Part shown: one piece after another, positions 1-6,623 of the stretch
How positions within the stretch are numbered: the first letter of the stretch is position 1
How the letters are laid out: every line of letters starts with the position of its first letter
Source: Actinomycetes bacterium
Lineage (GTDB): Bacteria; Actinomycetota; Actinomycetes; Mycobacteriales; Mycobacteriaceae
Direction: 5' to 3'
NCBI GenBank assembly: GCA_023461275.1
Contig: JAEYMI010000100.1
Span: 1 to 9,333, forward strand
DNA length: 9,333 bases
Notes under the pieces: generated by a model
Databases searched by the model: none
What the model saw: only the letters and a program-made list of their open reading frames with translations
Told to the model about the DNA's origin: nothing
Translations under genes and position numbers: made by a program

Positions 1-59
1 GGCCGAGATGTTTGTGCGGCGCATGTCGTCTCGGCCACCTTCTCGTCCCGGCGCGGGAC
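1..59. terminator. Tandem inverted repeats, probable end of an upstream operon
   Basis: Two perfect inverted repeats stand side by side. The first pairs GGCCGAGA (1-8) with TCTCGGCC (29-36), with a further small stem (GTGC/GCAT, 14-24) inside its loop. It starts at the window edge, so its arms may extend further left. The second is GTCCCG-GCG-CGGGAC (45-59). Neither is followed by a T-run, which is common for actinobacterial terminators. In relatives the gene before this DUF2550 family is atpC, so these may end the ATP synthase operon, but no part of atpC is recognisable here. No coding sequence is supported in 1-185. Confidence 0.45.
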
Positions 60-170
60 AACCGTGGCATGCTGGAGGAACAGACCGCGCCACAGCCCCC
101 CGGCGCGTGCGTCCCGCGTGACATGGTCGTACGCCGCCACTCAGCCCGTGTCGACGAAGGTGCGGTCACC

Positions 171-177
171 AGGGAGG
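171..177 (+). promoter_or_regulatory. Ribosome binding site fixing the DUF2550 start
   Basis: AGGGAGG lies 8 nt before the GTG at 186. It decides between that start and an in-frame open stretch reaching back to position 12, whose extra 58 residues look unlike the protein family. Confidence 0.7.
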
Positions 178-185
178 TCTGCTGC

Positions 186-617
186 GTGGTCGTCGTGATC
201 GTGCTCAGTGTGCTGCTCGTGGCGGCACTCGTGGTCTGCGGCCTGCTCGCGTACCGCATCAGTCAACTACGCAGCGCCGGAACGCCGGTGGTGCTGCGGG
301 AGCTGCCGGCAGCGGCCGACGAGGGGTGGCGGCACGGCACCATCCACTACAGCGACGATTCGCTGCGCTACTTCCGGCTGACCGCGCTCCGGCCTGGCCC
401 CACGCTGACGTTTCCGCGTCAAACCATCGAGATCAGCGGCCGACGACTACCGGCGGGGACCGAAGGGGAGATCCTCGAGGACTCCGCCATCGTCGGGCTC
501 GTCTGCGGGGCCGACGACCAATACGAGCTCGCCATGAGTCCGGGTGCGGTGACCGCGTTCCAGTCCTGGCTGGAGTCGCGACAGTCGGTTCGGTCGCAGC
601 GCCGACGCGGGGCCTAA
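186..617 (+). CDS. DUF2550 family membrane-anchored protein
   Basis: A 143-residue protein from GTG 186. Residues 1 to about 25 form one hydrophobic segment (VVVVIVLSVLLVAALVVCGL...), followed by a short basic stretch and a soluble domain, so it is probably anchored with the domain on one face of the membrane. The soluble part carries the family pattern: a WRHGTIHY segment near residue 49, then FRLTALRP, then a C-terminal TAFQSWLESR followed by a basic tail. This matches, from memory, the M. tuberculosis protein encoded just after the ATP synthase genes, in length and layout. No enzymatic function is known for the family and none is visible. Its neighbour on the right is convergent and only 21 nt away. 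Confidence 0.85.
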   Translation: MVVVIVLSVLLVAALVVCGLLAYRISQLRSAGTPVVLRELPAAADEGWRHGTIHYSDDSLRYFRLTALRPGPTLTFPRQTIEISGRRLPAGTEGEILEDSAIVGLVCGADDQYELAMSPGAVTAFQSWLESRQSVRSQRRRGA

Positions 618-642
618 GTCCGCTCAGTCGGTCTGCGCTTAG
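614..642. terminator. Hairpin spanning two convergent stop codons
   Basis: CTAAG-tc-CGC (614-623) pairs with GCG-CTTAG (635-642), leaving an 11-nt loop and a 2-nt bulge. The left arm contains the TAA of the DUF2550 gene and the right arm contains the TAA of the opposite-strand adenosyltransferase gene, so one element could end both transcripts. A direct repeat AGTCGGTCTG (626-635 and 641-650) overlaps it. There is no T-run; the terminator role is inferred from position and symmetry. Confidence 0.4.
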
Positions 643-1247
643 TCGGTCTGGGCCGGACGCTGACGGCTGCCGCCGGGTACCCACGTGACGTCCCCGGTGC
701 CCAACGGTGGTCGATTGGCCACCCGCGACAGAATGAACAACAGGTCCGACAACCGATTCAGATACTTCGCCGGCAGGACGCTGGTGTCGTCGGGGTTTTC
801 GGCCACCGCGGCCCACGCCGACCGCTCGGCGCGGCGGGTGACCGTCCGGGCGTGATGCAGCAATGCGCTCAGCGGGCTTCCGCCCGGCAGAATGAAGCTG
901 TTCAGCGCCGGCAGGTCGGCGCCGAACTCGTCGCACCATTGTTCCAGCGCGTCGATGTAGGACTGCTCGATGCGCAGCGGGGGGTATTCCGGGTTCTCGA
1001 CCACCGGCGTCGAGAGATCCGCACCGGCGTCGAACAGATCGTTCTGCACGGTGCGCAGCACCTCGACGATCGGCTCGGGCACTTCACCGCCGAGTGACAG
1101 GGCAGTGCCGATCACGGCATTGGCCTCGTCGCAGTCGGCGTAGGCGACCACCCGGGCGTCGGTCTTGGGCACGCGCGAGAAGTCACTGAGTCCCGTGGTG
1201 CCGTCGTCGCCGGTCCGCGTGTAGATGCGTGTGAGATGCACAGCCAT
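639..1247 (-). CDS. Cob(I)alamin adenosyltransferase, PduO type
   Basis: A 202-residue protein, the usual length for PduO-type ATP:cob(I)alamin adenosyltransferases, which transfer the adenosyl group of ATP to reduced cobalamin to give coenzyme B12 for mutases and diol dehydratases. The N-terminal nucleotide-binding motif is TRTGDDGTTGL (residues about 11-21). It is followed by the helix pattern RVVAYADCDEANAVIG, and the C-terminal half has the conserved arginine-rich helix (TVTRRAERSAWAA) and LNRLSDLLFILSR. The protein is expected to be a soluble trimer. The ATG at 1247 has no Shine-Dalgarno sequence but sits 6 nt behind a TAGATT box, so it is probably translated from a leaderless mRNA. It is divergent from murA, a neighbourhood known in mycobacteria. 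No cobalamin riboswitch fits in the 80-bp gap. Confidence 0.92.
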   Translation of the reverse strand: MAVHLTRIYTRTGDDGTTGLSDFSRVPKTDARVVAYADCDEANAVIGTALSLGGEVPEPIVEVLRTVQNDLFDAGADLSTPVVENPEYPPLRIEQSYIDALEQWCDEFGADLPALNSFILPGGSPLSALLHHARTVTRRAERSAWAAVAENPDDTSVLPAKYLNRLSDLLFILSRVANRPPLGTGDVTWVPGGSRQRPAQTD

Positions 1248-1253
1248 GCACCG

Positions 1254-1259
1254 AATCTA
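1254..1259 (-). promoter_or_regulatory. Candidate leaderless -10 box of the adenosyltransferase gene
   Basis: TAGATT on the minus strand (TAnnnT class) ends 6 nt before the ATG at 1247, which places the expected transcription start on the A of the start codon. No convincing -35 hexamer is present. Confidence 0.4.
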
Positions 1260-1314
1260 CTTGGTTCGCCCAGTCGGAGACCCCGGCGTCGTACGGTCGG
1301 ATTCGACGGCCGGA

Positions 1315-1320
1315 TAAAGT
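1315..1320 (+). promoter_or_regulatory. Candidate leaderless -10 box of murA
   Basis: TAAAGT (TAnnnT class) ends 7 nt before the GTG at 1328. The expected transcription start falls on or next to that codon, which supports 1328 rather than the GTG at 1319 that lies inside the box. No clear -35 hexamer is present. Confidence 0.4.
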
Positions 1321-1327
1321 GGGCGGT

Positions 1328-2584
1328 GTGAGTGATCGCTTTCTGGTGACGGGTGGGGCGCGCCTGAGCGGCGAGGTCTCCGTGGGCGGCGCGAAGAACA
1401 GTGTGCTGAAGCTGATGGCCGCGTCGCTGCTGGCCGAAGGCACCACGACGCTGACCAATTCGCCCGAGATCGCCGACGTCCCGCTGATGGCCGATGTCCT
1501 GCGAGGGCTGGGCGCGGTGGTCACGCAGGAGGGCGACACGGTCCGCATCGAATCACCGGCCGAACCCAAGTACCACGCGGATTTCGACGCGGTGAAGCAG
1601 TTCCGGGCGTCGGTGTGTGTCCTCGGTCCGTTGATGGCCAAGTGCCGTCGTGCGGTGGTCGCACTTCCGGGCGGCGATGCGATCGGCTCCCGGCCGCTGG
1701 ACATGCATCAGGCGGGATTGCGGGCGTTGGGCGCGCACAGCTCCATCGAGCACGGTTGTGTGGTGGCTGAGGCCGACGCGCTGATCGGCGCGCCCGTCGC
1801 GCTGGAATTCCCGTCGGTGGGTGCCACCGAGAACATCCTGATGGCGGCGGTCCTCGCCGAGGGCGTCACCACCATCGACAACGCCGCGCGGGAACCGGAG
1901 ATCGTTGATCTTTGCGTGATGCTGCAACAGATGGGTGCGCAGATCTCCGGCGCCGGGACCTCGACGCTGACCATCACCGGTGTCGAACGCCTGAACCCGG
2001 TCACGCATCGGGTGGTCGGCGACCGGATCGTCGGCGCCACGTGGGGGATCGCCGCGGCGATGACCCGCGGCGACGTCACGGTGCGCGGCGTCTCACCGGA
2101 TCATTTGCAGCTCGTTCTGAACAAGCTCGGCGACGCGGGCGCCACCGTCGACCGCTTCGACGACGGATTCCGCGTCCGCCAGGACACCCGGGCCACCGCG
2201 GTCAACGTCTCGACGCTGCCGTTCCCCGGTTTCCCGACCGATCTGCAGCCGATGGCGATCGGGCTCGCCGCGGTCTCGACCGGGATGTCGGTGATCACCG
2301 AGAACGTGTTCGAGGCCCGATTCCGGTTCGTCGAGGAGATGGTGCGACTGGGCGCCGACGCCAGGACCGACGGCCACCACGCGGTGATCCGGGGCATCGA
2401 ACGGCTGTCCAGCGCACCGGTCTGGTGCTCCGACATCCGCGCCGGTGCGGGTCTGGTGTTGGCCGGGCTGGTCGCCGACGGTGTCACCGACGTCCACGAC
2501 GTCGAACACATCGACCGCGGTTACCCGCATTTTGTCGAGCACCTCCGGCGCCTCGGCGGCGAGATCGAGCGGGTCCGGGGCTGA
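1328..2584 (+). CDS. UDP-N-acetylglucosamine 1-carboxyvinyltransferase MurA
   Basis: A 418-residue protein from GTG 1328, the same length as M. tuberculosis MurA. It transfers enolpyruvate from phosphoenolpyruvate to UDP-N-acetylglucosamine, the first committed step of peptidoglycan synthesis in the cytoplasm. The substrate-binding GGAKNSVLKL is at residues 20-29, with the conserved Lys at 23. The active-site loop reads PGGDAIGSRPLDMH with Asp at 117 where most bacteria have Cys. That Cys is the residue alkylated by fosfomycin, so intrinsic fosfomycin resistance is expected, as known for mycobacterial MurA. FPTDLQPMA and the C-terminal DRGYPHFVEHLRRLGGEIERV are also family signatures. The GTG at 1319 would add three residues but overlaps a likely -10 box. 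The following ArsR gene starts 5 nt after the stop. Confidence 0.97.
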   Translation: MSDRFLVTGGARLSGEVSVGGAKNSVLKLMAASLLAEGTTTLTNSPEIADVPLMADVLRGLGAVVTQEGDTVRIESPAEPKYHADFDAVKQFRASVCVLGPLMAKCRRAVVALPGGDAIGSRPLDMHQAGLRALGAHSSIEHGCVVAEADALIGAPVALEFPSVGATENILMAAVLAEGVTTIDNAAREPEIVDLCVMLQQMGAQISGAGTSTLTITGVERLNPVTHRVVGDRIVGATWGIAAAMTRGDVTVRGVSPDHLQLVLNKLGDAGATVDRFDDGFRVRQDTRATAVNVSTLPFPGFPTDLQPMAIGLAAVSTGMSVITENVFEARFRFVEEMVRLGADARTDGHHAVIRGIERLSSAPVWCSDIRAGAGLVLAGLVADGVTDVHDVEHIDRGYPHFVEHLRRLGGEIERVRG

Positions 2585-2589
2585 CCACG

Positions 2590-2928
2590 ATGGCCGGACC
2601 GCACGCGCATGGTTCTCCGGTGCCGGGTTCTGCGGTGCACGGCACCGTCGACATCGACGAGTGGGCCCAGCGTTTCGACCTGCTCTCCGATCCCCATCGT
2701 CTGGAGATCCTGACCGTATTGCATCGTCGGCCCGGCATCATCGTCGGAGATCTGGCTGCGGCCGTCGGAAGGACGGAAACCGCTGTCTCGCAAGCACTTC
2801 GGGTGCTTCGACAACAGGGCTGGGTATCCTCGACGCGCGTCGGCCGGTCGGTGAGTTACCGGCTCGACGACGACACCGTCCACCAGCTGCTGCATTGGAT
2901 CGGTGCCGGCCACGAGCCGAGGGCCTGA
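2590..2928 (+). CDS. ArsR/SmtB-family winged-helix transcriptional regulator
   Basis: A 112-residue protein from ATG 2590. The winged helix covers residues about 25-95: FDLLSDPHRLEILTVL opens the fold, the recognition helix is near TETAVSQALRVLRQQG (62-77), and the wing is STRVGRSVSYRL. It has no cysteine at all, so the classical thiolate metal or arsenite site is absent. Histidines cluster in the N-terminal arm (His5, His7, His17) and in the last helix (Asp93-95, His98, His102, His108). This layout recalls nickel/cobalt sensors such as NmtR, though the exact ligand positions differ, so the inducer is unknown. With a 5-nt gap after murA it is probably cotranscribed and perhaps translationally coupled. 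The open frame extends far upstream inside murA, but that part is a shadow frame. Confidence 0.88.
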   Translation: MAGPHAHGSPVPGSAVHGTVDIDEWAQRFDLLSDPHRLEILTVLHRRPGIIVGDLAAAVGRTETAVSQALRVLRQQGWVSSTRVGRSVSYRLDDDTVHQLLHWIGAGHEPRA

Positions 2929-2948
2929 GCCCGCACCGTGTGGCGGCA

Positions 2949-2990
2949 CCTGTCCAAACGGACAGGCCCGACCCTGACGGAGTCGTCGGG
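2949..2990. terminator. Two adjacent hairpins between the ArsR gene and the dehydrogenase gene
   Basis: A perfect stem CCTGTCC-AAAC-GGACAGG (2949-2966) is followed at once by CCCGAC (2967-2972) pairing with GTCGGG (2985-2990). They begin 20 nt after the ArsR stop and could end the murA-arsR transcript. The first one could equally be a protein-binding operator for the downstream operon, because its left arm resembles sequence repeated before the HadAB gene. No T-run follows. Confidence 0.45.
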
Positions 2991-3029
2991 GATGGCACCT
3001 AACCGCCCGTAACCGCAGCGTGTGACGCG

Positions 3030-3035
3030 TAGCAT
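3030..3035 (+). promoter_or_regulatory. Weak candidate -10 box before the ErcA gene
   Basis: TAGCAT fits the TAnnnT class and would give a leader of about 29 nt carrying the AGGGAAGG ribosome binding site at 3058-3065. No matching -35 hexamer is visible, so this may be an activator-dependent promoter or no promoter. Confidence 0.25.
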
Positions 3036-3070
3036 CTTCACCAAACAGAAGGTGAACAGGGAAGGCGGAC

Positions 3071-4312
3071 GTGCGGACCCGATTCGACGACGACATCGAC
3101 CTCATGTCCACGGACGGGGTTGCGAGGGGCGGGGTGTCGGGACGTCAGGGGTCGACCCGAGGTGTGGTCCCGATCGCGAAGTTCCACACACCGGAGATCA
3201 TCATCGGTCGCGGAGCGCTCGCCGAGGTGCCGCGCGCCGCTCTCGGATTAGGGATCACCCGGCTGATGGTGGTTTCCGACGATCGTCTGGTCGAAACTCC
3301 CTGGTACCCGGAGCTCGCCGCCCGGTTGCGGTCGGCGGGGCTCGAGGTGACCTCATTCACCGACATCTCACCCAATCCTCGCGCCGGACAGATCACCGCG
3401 GCACTCGCCGACTACGAGGCGGCCCGATGCGAGGGGATCGTCGCACTCGGTGGCGGATCGGTCATCGACGCGGCGAAGGGTGTCGCGATTCTGGCCGCCA
3501 ACGGTGGTCACATCCTGGAATACGAGGGCATCGACCGGGCGCGTCGTCCGTTGCCGCCGGTGGTGGCAGCACCCACCACCGCGGGCAGCGGATCGGATGT
3601 CTCGCAGTTCTGCATCATCAACGACGTCGACCGTCGCACCAAGGTCACCATCATCGGCCGTGGCCTGGTTCCCGATGTGTCCGTGGTGGATCCGCGGTTG
3701 CTGGCCACCGTGGCCCCCGAGGTGACGGCGCAGTCCGGCCTCGATGCCATCACCCATTGCATCGAGGCCTATGCCTCGATCGCGCACAATCGACTGACCG
3801 ACACCGTCGCCCTCTCGGCGATAGCGACGGCGTGGCAGGCCATCGAGCGTCTCGTCGACAATCCCGCCGATGAGCAGGCTGGGTGGGATATGAGCCATGC
3901 CGCACTCGAGGCGGGGATGGCGTTCACCAACGCCATCCTGGGCGCCACTCACGCGATGAGTCATCCGGTCGGTGGCCTGTGCGACGCACCGCACGGCGCC
4001 ATCAACGCGGTGCTGTTGCCGCACGTCATCCGGTTCAATGCCGAAGTCGATCCGGCCCCGTACGTCGAACTCGCCGAGGTCATCGGTATCCCCACCGTGG
4101 GCTCCGAGCACGCCACCGCAGAGCGATTCGCGGCCGAGGTCGCCGCACTGTGCGGCCGCGTCGGACTTCCGGGTTCCCTTGGCGCGCTGGGAGTTTCGAC
4201 TACCGACATCGATGTACTCGCCGGACATGCGCTCGCCGACGCATGTATGGCGACCAACCCTCGCCAGCCGACGCTCGAGCAGGTGCGACGGATCTATACC
4301 GAGGCGCTGTAG
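3071..4312 (+). CDS. Iron-containing alcohol dehydrogenase, ErcA-like
   Basis: A 413-residue group III metal-dependent alcohol dehydrogenase. The NAD(P)-binding GGGSVIDAAKG is at 127-137 and PTTAGSGSDVSQF at 168-180. By alignment with E. coli FucO the metal ligands are Asp225, His229, His294 and His308, with His298 as the proton-relay histidine, so all catalytic residues are present. GSDVSQFCIIND and the C-terminal TNPRQPTLEQVRRIYTEAL are typical of the ErcA branch, which in Pseudomonas acts with a sensor kinase and an LuxR-type regulator in control of ethanol oxidation. Here too a kinase gene follows after 21 nt and a regulator after that. GTG 3071 has a good ribosome binding site (AGGGAAGG, 3058-3065). 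It gives an N-terminal extension of about 34 residues, and ATG 3104 is an alternative. Whether it is mainly an enzyme or a sensory partner cannot be decided from sequence. Confidence 0.88.
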   Translation: MRTRFDDDIDLMSTDGVARGGVSGRQGSTRGVVPIAKFHTPEIIIGRGALAEVPRAALGLGITRLMVVSDDRLVETPWYPELAARLRSAGLEVTSFTDISPNPRAGQITAALADYEAARCEGIVALGGGSVIDAAKGVAILAANGGHILEYEGIDRARRPLPPVVAAPTTAGSGSDVSQFCIINDVDRRTKVTIIGRGLVPDVSVVDPRLLATVAPEVTAQSGLDAITHCIEAYASIAHNRLTDTVALSAIATAWQAIERLVDNPADEQAGWDMSHAALEAGMAFTNAILGATHAMSHPVGGLCDAPHGAINAVLLPHVIRFNAEVDPAPYVELAEVIGIPTVGSEHATAERFAAEVAALCGRVGLPGSLGALGVSTTDIDVLAGHALADACMATNPRQPTLEQVRRIYTEAL

Positions 4313-4333
4313 CTGAAATGAACGTGTTCTGAC

Positions 4334-5758
4334 ATGGCTCCCCGCAAGACATCGACCGCCGACGCCGACGTCGACCACCTCGATTCCCTGGTCGGTCTGC
4401 ACTCGGTCAAGGGTTCGCATTACGCGCAGTACCGTGGTGTCGAGCAACGCCTGACCCGCGTTGTCGGGGCGCTCGACCGGATCTCCCGGGCGCTGGTGCA
4501 GACCGCCGAGGGGCCCGAGAACCTGGTGCTGTCGGTGGTGCGTGCGGTCCGCGAGCACCTCGACGCCGAGTGGGTGATCTTCGCGCTGCGGGACGGCGAA
4601 CTCGAACGAACCGGTCCACGCCACCTGATGATGACCGGCAACGGGACCATCTACGCCTTCGAGGGCGCACAGATGGCGCGCACCCCCAGTGATCTGCCCG
4701 ACGAGGTGCTCAACCGGCTCAACGACATCATGCGAAATTCGTTGGGGGAGCTGGTTCGTCCGGTCGTCGACGATCATCACCTGCATGTGCCCCTGCATCT
4801 GGACGGCAAGGTCGTCGGTGGGCTCTCGGCGTGGACGCCGCAGACGAAGGTGGTCGATTCGGCCGACCTCGTGGTCATGCGAATCCTGGCCCGGCAGGCA
4901 GCGGTCGCTCTGCTCAATGCCGCGTTGCTGGAGGAGAGCCGACACCAGCTGGCGCGGGCCGAGGACGCCTATGCGCAGGCACAGCAGCAGGCCGCCGACC
5001 TCGCGGTGCGCAACATCGAACTCGAACAGACCCAACGTGAGTTGTCGGCGGTGATGCGTCAGCGTCTGGTGAGCGAGGAGCGCGAACGCATCGCACGCGA
5101 GTTGCACGACTCGGTGACGCAGTCGGTGCTCTCGGCCGGTGTCCAGATCGAGGTCTGCCGCGGCGAATCCGATCCGGAAACCGCTGCGCGACTGGAGGTT
5201 GCCGGCAAACTGACCCGTGATGCGGTCGAGCAGTTGCGGTCGGTGATCTACGCGCTCAACCAGTCACCGTCGACCGGCGGGATGGGCCTGGGGGAGATCC
5301 TCGACGAGTTGTGCTCGATGCACATGCCCGCCGATCTCGAGACCGATGTCCGCGTGATCGGCCGGGAGCGCGACCTTCCCGATGAGGTCCAGCACGCGAT
5401 CCTGCGCATTGCCGGCGAGGCGTTGTTCAATACCGCGGTGCATGCCGAGGCGACGACGGCCCGGGTGATCCTGACCTACGGCGACGAGATCGTCTCACTG
5501 ACCGTCGACGACGACGGGGGTGGCGATCCGCGCTATCTGCGCAAGGTCCAGCAGGCCTCGATCCTGGGTGATCTGGCCGGGCGGCACCGCGGACTGGCGA
5601 ATATGTCGGTGCGGGCCACCGAACTGGGGGGAGATCTGCGTATTCGCCGATCGCGGCTCGGCGGTGTGCGGATCATCCTGGAGGTCCCGGCGCCACCGGC
5701 GGGTTCGGTGCGTCCGGGGAGTTCTGTTCCCGAGGTCGTGCAGGAGGTTGTCACATGA
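4334..5758 (+). CDS. Soluble GAF-domain sensor histidine kinase, MnoS-like
   Basis: A 474-residue kinase with no membrane segment, so it senses a cytoplasmic signal. A GAF-type domain spans about 56-200, a probable coiled-coil helix 200-245, and the HisKA_3 dimerisation domain follows with RIARELHDSVTQSVLSAG, phosphoacceptor His258. The ATPase domain (about 352-453) has the N box RIAGEALFNTAVHA (Asn366), the G1 box DDDGGGDP and the G2 region RGLANMSVRATELGG. This is the NarX/DesK class of kinases. It lies 21 nt after the ErcA-like gene and overlaps the response regulator by 4 nt, so the pair is cognate. The combination resembles mycobacterial MnoS, needed for alcohol-induced expression of the NDMA-dependent methanol dehydrogenase Mno; that identity rests on context and is inferred. 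ATG 4334 has only a weak ribosome binding site. Confidence 0.9.
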   Translation: MAPRKTSTADADVDHLDSLVGLHSVKGSHYAQYRGVEQRLTRVVGALDRISRALVQTAEGPENLVLSVVRAVREHLDAEWVIFALRDGELERTGPRHLMMTGNGTIYAFEGAQMARTPSDLPDEVLNRLNDIMRNSLGELVRPVVDDHHLHVPLHLDGKVVGGLSAWTPQTKVVDSADLVVMRILARQAAVALLNAALLEESRHQLARAEDAYAQAQQQAADLAVRNIELEQTQRELSAVMRQRLVSEERERIARELHDSVTQSVLSAGVQIEVCRGESDPETAARLEVAGKLTRDAVEQLRSVIYALNQSPSTGGMGLGEILDELCSMHMPADLETDVRVIGRERDLPDEVQHAILRIAGEALFNTAVHAEATTARVILTYGDEIVSLTVDDDGGGDPRYLRKVQQASILGDLAGRHRGLANMSVRATELGGDLRIRRSRLGGVRIILEVPAPPAGSVRPGSSVPEVVQEVVT

Positions 5759-6408
5759 GCGCACCGGAGACCATCGCGATCCGCACGATGCTGGTCGACG
5801 ATCACGCCCTGCTCCGACAGGGCATCCGTTCGCTTCTCGAGCGCGAAGGAGCCATTTCGGTTGTCGGCGAGGCGAATTCGCTCGACGAAGCACTCAGTGA
5901 AGTGGTGCGGTGCCGGCCCGATGTGGTGGTCGTGGACCTCAAGCTGACCGCCGGCACCGAGTACGAGGGACTGCGGCTGATCCGGGAGATCACCCAACGC
6001 CATCCCGACGTGGCAGCCCTGGTGCTGACCACGTTCCTCGACGACGACCTGGTGGTCCGCGCGGTGAAGGCGGGTGCGCGCGGTTACGTGGTCAAAGACG
6101 TGGACACCACCGAGTTGGTGCGTGCGATCCAGGCCGTATCCGGTGGTGGGAGCGCATTCGATCCCCGCAGTTCCACCATCGTGCTGCGGACGGTGTCCGG
6201 GGACGGCGGTGGCGCCGACACACTGACCGACCGGGAACGCGAGGTTCTGCGGTTGCTCGCCGATGGGCTGTCCAACAAGCGGATCGGCGAGACGCTGTTC
6301 ATCTCGGAATCGACGGTGAAGTTCCATATCCGCAACATCATTCGCAAGCTCGGGGTGACCAAGCGGACCGACGCGGTGTACACCGCGAGCAAACGCGGGC
6401 TGATCTGA
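5755..6408 (+). CDS. NarL/LuxR-family response regulator, MnoR-like
   Basis: A 217-residue two-domain regulator. The receiver has acidic residues Asp15-Asp16, phosphorylation site Asp61 in VVVVDLKL, the switch threonines at 92-93 and the conserved Lys114. The C-terminal LuxR-type helix-turn-helix covers about 156-214: LTDREREVLRLLADGLSNKRIGETLFISESTVKFHIRNIIRKLG. Its start codon overlaps the kinase stop (ATGA), and AGGAGG at 5742-5747 drives it, so the two proteins are made together. It should be phosphorylated by the upstream kinase and then activate alcohol-oxidation genes. If MnoR-like, its main target (an mno-type dehydrogenase) is not in this window, so control at a distance is implied. 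Confidence 0.93.
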   Translation: MSAPETIAIRTMLVDDHALLRQGIRSLLEREGAISVVGEANSLDEALSEVVRCRPDVVVVDLKLTAGTEYEGLRLIREITQRHPDVAALVLTTFLDDDLVVRAVKAGARGYVVKDVDTTELVRAIQAVSGGGSAFDPRSSTIVLRTVSGDGGGADTLTDREREVLRLLADGLSNKRIGETLFISESTVKFHIRNIIRKLGVTKRTDAVYTASKRGLI

Positions 6409-6474
6409 CTCGAGATGCTCTGACGGGGCTGACGTGCCAGGGCCGGGGCGATGGGTGCCATGGGTGATGCGGCG

Positions 6475-6487
6475 CGACGCCGCGTCG
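6475..6487. repeat. 13-bp palindrome after the response regulator gene
   Basis: CGACGC-C-GCGTCG is a perfect palindrome around one central base, 67 nt after the regulator stop. Just before it ATGGGTG occurs twice (6451-6457 and 6460-6466). It may be a short operator or part of a terminator. The single-base centre makes it a poor RNA hairpin unless inner pairs open. No gene is visible in 6409-6623. Confidence 0.3.
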
Positions 6488-6545
6488 GCGCGTGTCATAC
6501 AGTTCAACGTCGTAGACCTCAATCGGCTACGCCTTCGCCGGGAAC

Positions 6546-6574
6546 ATCCTTTGACAGGGAGATCCTTTGACAGG
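6546..6574. repeat. Tandem 13-bp repeat upstream of the HadAB gene
   Basis: ATCCTTTGACAGG occurs at 6546-6558 and exactly again at 6562-6574, 16 bp apart. Each copy contains TTGACA, the consensus -35 hexamer, at 6551-6556 and 6567-6572, but neither has a good -10 box at 16-18 bp. Read on the minus strand each copy is CCTGTCAAAGGA, similar to CCTGTCCAAACGGA in the hairpin before the ErcA gene. It may be a pair of operator half-sites controlling the gene that starts 50 bp downstream. Confidence 0.45.
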
Positions 6575-6623
6575 ACATCTCGACGGGCGGGTCGTGGTTG
6601 AGCCCGGAACGGTTGGAGAAGTG

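Noticed and set aside
12..185. Longer N-terminus for the DUF2550 protein
   Set aside because: The added residues do not fit the family and precede the membrane segment; a good ribosome binding site at 171-177 points to GTG 186.
626..650. Direct repeat AGTCGGTCTG as a possible CRISPR or attachment site
   Set aside because: There are only two copies 15 bp apart between convergent genes, with no integrase or cas gene nearby; slippage or terminator context is simpler.
1252..1305. CGAATC/GATTCG inverted repeat in the divergent promoter region
   Set aside because: Arms of 6 bp separated by 42 bp are expected by chance in a sequence of this composition.
1248..1327. Cobalamin riboswitch before the adenosyltransferase gene
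   Set aside because: The gap is only 80 bp and the start appears leaderless, so there is no room for the aptamer, and no B12-box-like core is visible.
1912..2589. Upstream extension of the ArsR reading frame
   Set aside because: The extra 226 codons lie inside murA in another frame and are Arg/Gly-rich low-complexity; ArsR homology begins only after ATG 2590.
3368..5107. 579-codon open frame on the minus strand
   Set aside because: It runs antisense to the dehydrogenase and kinase genes, has no recognisable domain, and is rich in His, Arg, Gln and Asp as expected from the mirror of GC-rich coding sequence.
6567..6623. TTG start for the HadAB protein
   Set aside because: This start lies within the TTGACA repeat, has no ribosome binding site, and adds 19 residues not seen in HadA; ATG 6624 follows GGAGAA.
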